From positions 1 to 24,030 of the IMG/VR virus record IMGVR_UViG_3300037502_003806: a stretch of 24,030 nt of DNA; one strand, 5' to 3'. Every line of letters begins with the position of its first letter. Within the stretch, counting starts at the first letter, position 1. A model generated the notes under the pieces. The model saw nothing but the letters and a program-made list of their open reading frames with translations, ran no database searches and was not told the origin of the DNA. Below, one piece after another: positions 15,652 through 20,721 of the stretch. Made by a program: the position numbers and the translations under genes. The DNA is from a virus.

Positions 15652-16005
15652 TCAAAAGGTGTACACTGGATACTGGTCCTCTGTTCTTGTCTTACGATCA
15701 TGACACTTCTTACACAAAGGCTGCCAGTTGCTATCATCCCAGAACAACCGTTGATCTCCACGGTGAGGAGTAATATGGTCTACGACCGTTGCTGGCGTTA
15801 TCTTCCCTTTCTTTTCACAATGTTTACAAATGGGATAGGCGTTTAAGAATTGTTTTCGTGCTTTCCTCCATCTACTATCATAACCACGCTCGCTTGCCCC
15901 AGCTCGATCGTCTGCATAAAGCTTCGCATGAAACTCACAGTACGAATAGTTCGTTAACAATGGGCAACCCGGATGCTTGCATGGTTTCTTTGGTTTCATT
16001 GGCAT
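15652..16005 (-). CDS. HNH endonuclease of the packaging module
   Basis: 117 residues. The N-terminus carries a small Cys/His cluster ('CKHPGCPLL' and 'YCEFH'), then 'ERGYDSRWRKARKQFLNAYPIC', a zinc site Cys60/Cys63 with Cys98/Cys101, and the HNH core 'VVDHITPHRGD' (His77) through 'NWQPLCKKCHDRKT' (Asn93, His102). This is the small phage HNH that works with terminase in cos cleavage in HK97-like phages. ATG at 16005 follows ACGGAG. Its gene appears to be first in the late string. Confidence 0.9.
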   Translation of the reverse strand: MPMKPKKPCKHPGCPLLTNYSYCEFHAKLYADDRAGASERGYDSRWRKARKQFLNAYPICKHCEKKGKITPATVVDHITPHRGDQRLFWDDSNWQPLCKKCHDRKTRTEDQYPVYTF

Positions 16006-16030
16006 TTATCTCAACTCCGTAATTCACTTT

Positions 16031-16069
16031 AAATTAAAGAAAGCCCAAGAAGATTTTCCTTCAAGGGCT
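16031..16069 (-). terminator. Leader hairpin with T-rich tail before the HNH gene
   Basis: On the minus strand AGCCC-tt-GAAG (16069-16059) pairs with CTTC-tt-GGGCT (16052-16042) around a six-base loop, followed by TTCTTTAATTT. It lies between the probable late promoter and the HNH start at 16005, where a terminator would act as an attenuator unless overcome. Confidence 0.55.
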
Positions 16070-16098
16070 GCTGTTTATGCTATTTCTACACCTTACAC

Positions 16099-16145
16099 TT
16101 TATCACACCTCCTACATGGCTTTTAATGGCTTTTCATGGCTTCTT
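16099..16145 (-). promoter_or_regulatory. Candidate late promoter with three 10-bp direct repeats
   Basis: On the minus strand three tandem copies of AAGCCAT(G/T)(A/T)A lie at 16145-16115 with a 10-base period, one helical turn. Ten bases downstream is GATAAA (16104-16099), a possible -10 hexamer; no good -35 is found at the usual distance, where the repeats lie instead. That layout fits an activator-dependent promoter. The DUF1492/ArpU-like protein encoded at 18215-18631 is the natural candidate activator. This is inference from position. Confidence 0.45.
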
Positions 16146-16199
16146 TTAAGTCATTTATTTTTTTCTTTTATTTTTATTTTTATTAAAGGAATTTGTTAA

Positions 16200-16229
16200 T
16201 TGATGTAGAAGTATATCACATCCTCTAAT
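16200..16229 (+). promoter_or_regulatory. Candidate promoter of the HEPN gene
   Basis: TTGATG (16200-16205) and TCTAAT (16224-16229) are separated by 18 bases and resemble a vegetative -35/-10 pair. The start codon lies 25 bases after the -10, with AAAGGAG between, which fits a short leader. Confidence 0.5.
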
Positions 16230-16254
16230 TTAACCTCGAAAGGAGCACTTCGTT

Positions 16255-16620
16255 ATGAATACCCCAATAATGAAAGAAGCTTATTCAATGCTGTATGAAA
16301 TGGAAAATCATCTACGTTTAATTGTAAAAACAAACATGGAAAAAAAGTATGGGTACAGGTGGGTTTCCATCCTATATGAAAGACGAGACGAACAAACTTC
16401 ATATTTCCACGAACTTGTCGCCTTCTTTGGAAAATACCCTCACATTCTGACCCATTTTAAACCAGAACAGTTAACTTTGCTTCGGCAACTAACCCCAATA
16501 AGAAACAAAATAGCCCATTCTCATTTAATAACTGAAACTGAATATGAACTACTAGAAAAATGCTATAAGATTGTAATTAAACAACCGATTACTAAACGAA
16601 GAAAACTTATAAAAGTTTGA
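16255..16620 (+). CDS. HEPN-domain protein (possible Abi-like or toxin RNase)
   Basis: 121 residues, mostly helical. 'RNKIAHSH' at residues 83-90 is the R-x4-H motif that marks HEPN ribonuclease domains; the N-terminal 'YSMLYEMENHLRLIV' resembles the first helix of Swt1/Abi-like HEPN proteins. HEPN proteins act in toxin-antitoxin, abortive infection and other RNA-cutting systems. It stands alone on the plus strand with its own promoter between the early and late operons, convergent to the early operon, so it is likely a lysogenically expressed accessory gene. No partner antitoxin gene is seen next to it. A strong AAAGGAG site precedes the ATG. Confidence 0.7.
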   Translation: MNTPIMKEAYSMLYEMENHLRLIVKTNMEKKYGYRWVSILYERRDEQTSYFHELVAFFGKYPHILTHFKPEQLTLLRQLTPIRNKIAHSHLITETEYELLEKCYKIVIKQPITKRRKLIKV

Positions 16621-16667
16621 TAGCTTCTTATCCCCTAGAATTTTTATCCTTTTTTAGCCCGAAACCA

Positions 16668-16684
16668 GAAAAAACGTAGGGCAT
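16668..16684. terminator. Left arm of a bidirectional terminator split by the IS
   Basis: GAAAAAACGTAGGGCAT at 16668-16684 is the inverted repeat of ATGCCTTACGTTTTTTC at 18175-18191, with a single difference that is a G-U pair in RNA. Removing the insertion sequence and one copy of its GGT duplication joins them into a hairpin with a roughly 23-base loop and A/T flanks on both sides, sitting exactly between two convergent genes. Confidence 0.7.
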
Positions 16685-16727
16685 TCTTCATACAAATGGG
16701 TGGTTACCCCAAAAAGTTAGAGTTTTA

Positions 16728-17594
16728 TTATGCAGCTGATTGGCTGGATTGAGTTCGGTATTCAACTGGACTCATTCCAGCTAATTTTTCTTTTGATCGT
16801 TCATGGTTGTACCAGTAGATATAGTTTTCAATTCGACTTTTTAACTCTTCATAACTCACCAATTCTTCCCCATAATACATTTCTTGCTTTAAAATCCCAA
16901 AGAAGTTCTCCATTGAAGCGTTATCTGCGCAGGTTGCTTTGCGTGACATGCTTTGAAATATTTTATTTTCTTTCAACAACATTCCCCATTTCTTGTGCTG
17001 ATAATGCCAGCCTTGGTCGGAATGGATGGTAGTTCGATAGGTTGCATGATTCTTTATTATTTCTATAGTTTCATTTAAAGGTTCCATAACAAGATCTAAC
17101 GTTGGACGTTTCTCTATTCCATACGCAATAATTTCTCCGTTATAAAGATCAAAAAATGGATTTAAATATAATTTTTCTTCGCCAAGACACTTGAATTCTG
17201 TAATGTCCGTTACTACTTTTTGAAGAGGGATAGATGTACTAAAACGGCGAGATAATCGATTTTTCACTACCTTTCCAATAGTTCCTTTATAGGAATTATA
17301 TTTACGAGATTTACGCATAAATTTCACACATTTTAACCCTAGCTCTCCCATAATGCGGTAGACTTTTTTATGATTGATGTGCCGTCCTAATTTCGTTAAT
17401 TCCCTCGTGATACGTTTATAACCATAGCGTTCATGAAACTTTTTAAATAGGTGTGTAATGAGTTCTTTTAATTCTGTATCTGGATCTTCTTTGCCAAAAT
17501 TTTTCACATGATAGTGATAGGTTGCTTCGGGAATTCCCACAACAAAGAAAATATCTTTTAATCGATATCCTTCTTCTTTAAGTTCGAATGCCAT
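16728..17594 (-). CDS. IS3-family transposase OrfB (DDE integrase)
   Basis: 288 residues. After a helical N-terminus with the HTH_21 segment ('HERYGYKRITRELTKLG', residues 54-70) comes the rve integrase core: Asp130 in 'VVTDITEF', Asp193 in 'IHSDQG' and Glu229 in 'NASMENFFG', with 35 residues between the last two, the DD35E spacing. The C-terminus 'YNHERSKEKLAGMSPVEYR' is standard. The frame is -1 relative to OrfA and overlaps it by 37 bases. There is an ATG but no ribosome site, so OrfB is probably made as an OrfAB frameshift fusion or by coupling; I see no perfect A6G heptamer in the overlap, only AAG runs. Confidence 0.93.
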   Translation of the reverse strand: MAFELKEEGYRLKDIFFVVGIPEATYHYHVKNFGKEDPDTELKELITHLFKKFHERYGYKRITRELTKLGRHINHKKVYRIMGELGLKCVKFMRKSRKYNSYKGTIGKVVKNRLSRRFSTSIPLQKVVTDITEFKCLGEEKLYLNPFFDLYNGEIIAYGIEKRPTLDLVMEPLNETIEIIKNHATYRTTIHSDQGWHYQHKKWGMLLKENKIFQSMSRKATCADNASMENFFGILKQEMYYGEELVSYEELKSRIENYIYWYNHERSKEKLAGMSPVEYRTQSSQSAA

Positions 17595-18121
17595 CTTTGT
17601 TTGTGCTTTTCGTGAAAGGCGTTCGGATTCTCGCGAAAAGCTTTCAGCTTTTTTAAATACGCATTCTCCAGTCTTAGTAGTTCATTCTCACGTTCTAATA
17701 CTTCTTCTCGTGTTAACTGTTTTTCTTCCTTTTTCTTCTGTTTAGTAGGTTTCTTAGACATTGAAGGCCGCCCCTTTGATTTTAGTTTTAGGCCTTCTAC
17801 TCCTTGTTCACGATATGTCTTCATCCAGCGTTTAATTAAGGAAGGGTTGTTCAAATTAAATTGAACAGCAGTTTCTAAATAAGAAGCACCTGTATTTAAG
17901 ATAAATTGTATCGTATCTAATTTAAATTGAACAGAATACTCCTCTTTAGATTTTTTTCGTTTTAAGCCTTCCATTCCCTGAGATTTATAGGTATTCACCC
18001 ATTCAACAATTGGAGTGTGGCTACCCATATCATATTTTTTTGCCAATGACCCATATCCAAGATTTCCATATAGATACTCGGTGACAAGCTTTATTTTAAA
18101 TTCTTCACTATATTTGGCCAT
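17558..18121 (-). CDS. IS3-family transposase OrfA (HTH protein)
   Basis: 187 residues from ATG 18121 (MAKYSEEFKIKLVTEYL). Two helix-turn-helix repeats ('GSLAKKYDMGSHTPIVEWVNTYKSQG' and 'YLETAVQFNLNNPSLIKRWMKTYREQG') bind the IS ends, a Lys-rich linker follows, and a Leu/Glu-rich 'REEVLERENELLRLENAYLKKL' makes the dimerising zipper. The frame is open upstream to an ATG at 18193, but that lies outside the element. The GGGGGTG ribosome site of ATG 18121 falls in one arm of a 15-bp hairpin at 18128-18167. Confidence 0.9.
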   Translation of the reverse strand: MAKYSEEFKIKLVTEYLYGNLGYGSLAKKYDMGSHTPIVEWVNTYKSQGMEGLKRKKSKEEYSVQFKLDTIQFILNTGASYLETAVQFNLNNPSLIKRWMKTYREQGVEGLKLKSKGRPSMSKKPTKQKKKEEKQLTREEVLERENELLRLENAYLKKLKAFRENPNAFHEKHKQRWHSNLKKKDID

Positions 18122-18127
18122 AAAAAC

Positions 18128-18167
18128 ACCCCCGAAAGTTAGTTTTTTCACTCTAACTTTCGGGGGT
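18128..18167 (-). promoter_or_regulatory. 15-bp perfect hairpin over the OrfA ribosome site
   Basis: ACCCCCGAAAGTTAG at 18128-18142 is exactly repeated inverted as CTAACTTTCGGGGGT at 18153-18167, with a ten-base loop. In an mRNA entering the element from outside, the arm next to the gene (containing GGGGGT, the only ribosome site for OrfA) would be paired. The outer arm overlaps the terminal inverted repeat, so transcripts starting inside the element would lack it. Confidence 0.75.
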
Positions 18168-18174
18168 CGGTACC

Positions 18175-18191
18175 ATGCCTTACGTTTTTTC
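18175..18191. terminator. Right arm of the bidirectional terminator split by the IS
   Basis: ATGCCTTACGTTTTTTC at 18175-18191 is the partner of the arm at 16668-16684. It directly follows (on the minus strand) the stop of the regulator gene at 18215. Confidence 0.7.
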
Positions 18192-18214
18192 ACAATTCCT
18201 TACACGAGTTATAC

Positions 18215-18631
18215 TCATTTTCTTTCTAATAGTTGATTAGCCTCTTTCAAAGCTTTAATATGCAACCGATAAATCCAACGCAAATCATATCCCATAAGTG
18301 CGGCAACCTCTTCCCATGTACTACCTCCAAGATAACGTAGTTCAAGAACTAATTTGTGAGAAGGGTTCTCAATTTCAGCAACAAATTCTTTTAATTCCTG
18401 CTTTAAAGTTACCAACCTATCGATATCAGCATCGATTTCTTGTTCCAGATTCATTAACTTAACAAGAGTATTTTCCATTGGAGAGCGCTGTTTAGAACCT
18501 TGAACTGGGTCAGATTGAATAACCGATGTTACTTTTAGAGCATGGTTTCTTAACACAGCCACTTGCTCTAATTTACAATTAATTAACTGGTCTAGGCTAA
18601 AAGCCTGAGATAAGTATTCTTTTGCTTTCAC
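18215..18631 (-). CDS. DUF1492/ArpU-like late regulator
   Basis: 138 residues from GTG 18631. 'KAKEYLSQAFSLDQLINCKLEQVAVLR' is the typical start of DUF1492 proteins; a coiled coil with 'MENTLVKLMNLEQEIDADIDRLVTLKQEL' follows, then a sigma region 4-like HTH 'LVLELRYLGGSTWEEVAALMGYDLRWIYRLHIKAL'. Members of this and the ArpU/RinA group are last in early operons of Gram-positive phages and are thought to switch on late genes. The frame is longer upstream, but AGGAGG lies eight bases before the GTG at 18631, which gives the conserved N-terminus. It would bind the late control region near 16100-16145. Confidence 0.85.
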   Translation of the reverse strand: MKAKEYLSQAFSLDQLINCKLEQVAVLRNHALKVTSVIQSDPVQGSKQRSPMENTLVKLMNLEQEIDADIDRLVTLKQELKEFVAEIENPSHKLVLELRYLGGSTWEEVAALMGYDLRWIYRLHIKALKEANQLLERK

Positions 18632-18669
18632 GGTCATTTCCTCCTGTCTTGTAGCCAAATTAATCATAA

Positions 18670-18918
18670 TCAAAGCCCTCCTACTTCATTCAACTGTTTT
18701 TCACTCTCTAAATTGTACACATCAATAATTTCATTCCGAATATTAGCATCCAGAGATTGTATATGTTCAAAAGCTTTTAGCCTGTCCATTTGTAATTGGG
18801 GTTTCGTTTTAAAGAAGCTGCAACCAACTCCTTCACACTGTTTCACCCTTAGAACCTTGCAGTTCCCATTCTTGTAAGCAAAACAGTCCTGTTCCTTCAC
18901 TTCAATCATATTATCCAT
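18670..18918 (-). CDS. Small Cys-rich early phage protein
   Basis: 82 residues beginning MDNMIEVKEQDCFAY. Four Cys in the first half ('DCFAYKNGNCKVL' and 'QCEGVGCSFFK') could bind a metal. The C-terminal half is helical. This type of protein is frequent between the helicase and the DUF1492 regulator in Firmicutes prophages; the function is unknown. ATG 18918 overlaps the helicase stop by eight bases and has AAGGAGG nine bases upstream, so I prefer it to the ATG at 18927. Confidence 0.7.
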   Translation of the reverse strand: MDNMIEVKEQDCFAYKNGNCKVLRVKQCEGVGCSFFKTKPQLQMDRLKAFEHIQSLDANIRNEIIDVYNLESEKQLNEVGGL

Positions 18919-20287
18919 GAGGCGCAACCTCCTTGTACTTATTCATTCTAGCTTTCACTGCTTCAATCAATGCAGCTTGGCTCACATCTTTATCTTTTAA
19001 TGCTTTCATTACTCTTTCATCTATCGTGTCTTTTGCAATCAAATGGTGAATAATGACCGTTTGTTTCTGTCCTTGTCGCCACAATCTCGCATTGGTTTGT
19101 TGGTAGAGTTCAAGACTCCACGTTAATCCAAACCAGACAAGAGTTGAACCCCCAGACTGTAAGTTTAGACCATGTCCTGCTGATGCGGGGTGAATGGCCG
19201 CAACTGCAATTTCCTCATTGTTCCATCTCTTTATAGAATCCGTACTTGATAGTACTTCAACCTTAAATCGCTTTTGTATCCGAGCAAGATCGTGCTTAAA
19301 CCAGTAGGCAATCAAGACAGGTTTCCCATTGGCTCCTTCGATTACATCCTCTAACGCTTCTAGCTTTCGGTCATGTATAGGCATTACCGCACCATGATCG
19401 TCATACACTGCACCATTCGCCATTTGTAGTAGTTTATTAGATAACGTTGCAGCGTTGGCTACAGTAATTTCCTCTTCGTTAACGGTCGTTATCAAATCTC
19501 GTTTCAAACGATCGAGGGTTTCCATTTCTTTGTCAGAAAGCCTGACTGCCACTTCGTTCATCACCAAATCTGGTAGTCTAAGATAATCGGAACCCTTCAT
19601 GCTAATCGTGATATCTGAAATCTGTTGATGGATTGCTTCTTCTGCTCCTAGCTTTGGTTTGTAAGAGAATATGACTTGTTGATTGCGTTTATCAGGTACA
19701 AAATAAGTTTCTCTGTATCTACCAATAAACCGTCCTAGTCTTTGTCCCATATCCAAAAGTCTATACTCTGCCCATAAGTCCATGAGTCCGTTCGATGATG
19801 GTGTTCCGGTAAGGCCGACAAACCTTTTCACCAGAGGTCTGACTTTAAGTAGGCTTTTGAAGCGTTTTGTCTGATGAGATTTAAACGAGGAAAGCTCATC
19901 TATTACCACCATGTCAAAATCAAAGGGGATTCCACTTTTAGAAATCAGCCACTCTACATTTTCACGATTAATAATGTACACCTGAGCTTTTCTCATCAGT
20001 GCTATTTTTCTTTCCGTTTCAGTACCAATTGCAACTGTGTATTGCAACCCTTTTAAATGTTCCCATTTTTCAATCTCTGCTGGCCATGTATCTCTAGCTA
20101 CTCGAAGTGGTGCAATGACCAGCACTTTTCGAACGAGAAAGCTATCTAAAGTTAGATCGAAAATGGAGGACAGAGTAATCACTGTCTTGCCTTAACCTAA
20201 GCCCATATCGAGAATGAGGCTTGCAATCTCGTTCTCCTTAACAAACTCCATTGCAAATCGTTGATAATCATGCGGTATGAACTTCAT
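18911..20287 (-). pseudogene. SNF2-type phage helicase interrupted by a stop in Walker A
   Basis: The natural start is ATG 20287, overlapping the previous stop by four bases (ATGA) and preceded by GGGAGGTG. It gives MKFIPHDYQRF...LILDMGLG, then TAA at 20194-20192, then GKTVITLSS. The stop therefore falls within motif I (normally DMGLGKT), with six extra bases relative to that consensus. The rest is intact: 'VVIDELSSFK' (motif II), 'LTGTPSSNG' (motif III), and 'HGLNLQSGGSTLVWFG...QTNARLWRQGQ' (motifs V-VI). Without restart the product is 31 residues; restart at GTG 20182 (423 residues) would lack the ATP-binding loop and should be inactive. Phage helicases of this family accompany VRR-NUC. Confidence 0.85.
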
Positions 20288-20574
20288 TTAGCATCACCTC
20301 CCATAATTTCAGCGAGTAAAGGTTCTATCTGCTTTACGTTATCCAAGCAGAAAACCAAAAAACCTAGTGACTCTAACTGTCTTTTTCGCTTTTCCTGTAA
20401 AGGCCTTAATGTTTTTCCTGGTGCTTTGACTTCCACAAAGGCCATTTTTCCTTGTGATAATAAAACCAATCGGTCTGGCACTCCATAAAATCCGGGGGAT
20501 ATCAACTTTAGTGCCAGCCCTCCCATCTTTTTTACTTCTGTTACTAGTTTTCGTTCAAGATGTTTTTCAAGCAT
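20284..20574 (-). CDS. VRR-NUC domain nuclease
   Basis: 96 residues, the full length of standalone phage VRR-NUC proteins. The active-site pattern of this PD-(D/E)XK family is visible: 'GVPDRLVLL' with Asp34, 'AFVEVKAPG' with Glu48 and Lys50, and Gln60. Such nucleases probably act on branched DNA during replication or recombination. AAGGAGG precedes the ATG at 20574, and the gene is coupled to the helicase that follows. Confidence 0.9.
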   Translation of the reverse strand: MLEKHLERKLVTEVKKMGGLALKLISPGFYGVPDRLVLLSQGKMAFVEVKAPGKTLRPLQEKRKRQLESLGFLVFCLDNVKQIEPLLAEIMGGDAK

Positions 20575-20605
20575 GTCTGCCTCCTTAACATCAGTGATAG
20601 GGGGA

Positions 20606-20707
20606 GTGTGCAGGTCTGTGCATGGTATATATATAACTTTATATATAAGCTATTTTTTTTTAACTCTATAGAAAAGTTTATAATATGACCTTCATAGACC
20701 TGCACAC
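20606..20707. repeat. 15-bp inverted repeat flanking an AT-rich core (candidate origin)
   Basis: GTGTGCAGGTCTGTG at 20606-20620 is repeated inverted as CATAGACCTGCACAC at 20693-20707 (one mismatch). Between lie 72 bases that are almost only A and T, including TATATATATAACTTTATATATA. The gap separates the primase-helicase from the VRR-NUC gene. AT-rich DNA next to a primase-helicase gene with bounding repeats is a reasonable candidate replication origin; it might instead be an mRNA processing hairpin. No gene fits here. Confidence 0.45.
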
Positions 20708-20721
20708 TTAAGGAAAACCAA

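Larger units (their letters stand above)
16705..18168 (-). mobile_element. Complete IS3-family insertion sequence (IS150-like), 1464 bp
   Basis: The element has imperfect 19-bp terminal inverted repeats: TACCCCAAAAAGTTAGAGT at 16705-16723 and, inverted, GACCCCCGAAAGTTAGAGT at 18168-18150 (three differences). GGT stands directly outside both ends (16702-16704 and 18169-18171), a three-base target duplication as usual for IS3-family elements. It encodes OrfA and OrfB in the overlapping -1 arrangement with an intact DD35E triad, so it is probably functional. It lies in the loop of a terminator-like hairpin. Confidence 0.9.

Noticed and set aside
15537-15773. Plus-strand 78-codon frame over the candidate cos region
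   Set aside because: It spans the GC-rich non-coding stretch and the HNH gene antisense; no ribosome site or family resemblance.
16115-16145. CRISPR-like repeats
   Set aside because: The three repeats are 10 bases long and directly adjacent with no spacers, so this is a short tandem repeat and not a CRISPR array.
18122-18193. N-terminal extension of IS OrfA up to the ATG at 18193
   Set aside because: It starts outside the terminal repeat of the element and reads through the hairpin; family members start at MAKYSEEF, codon 18121.
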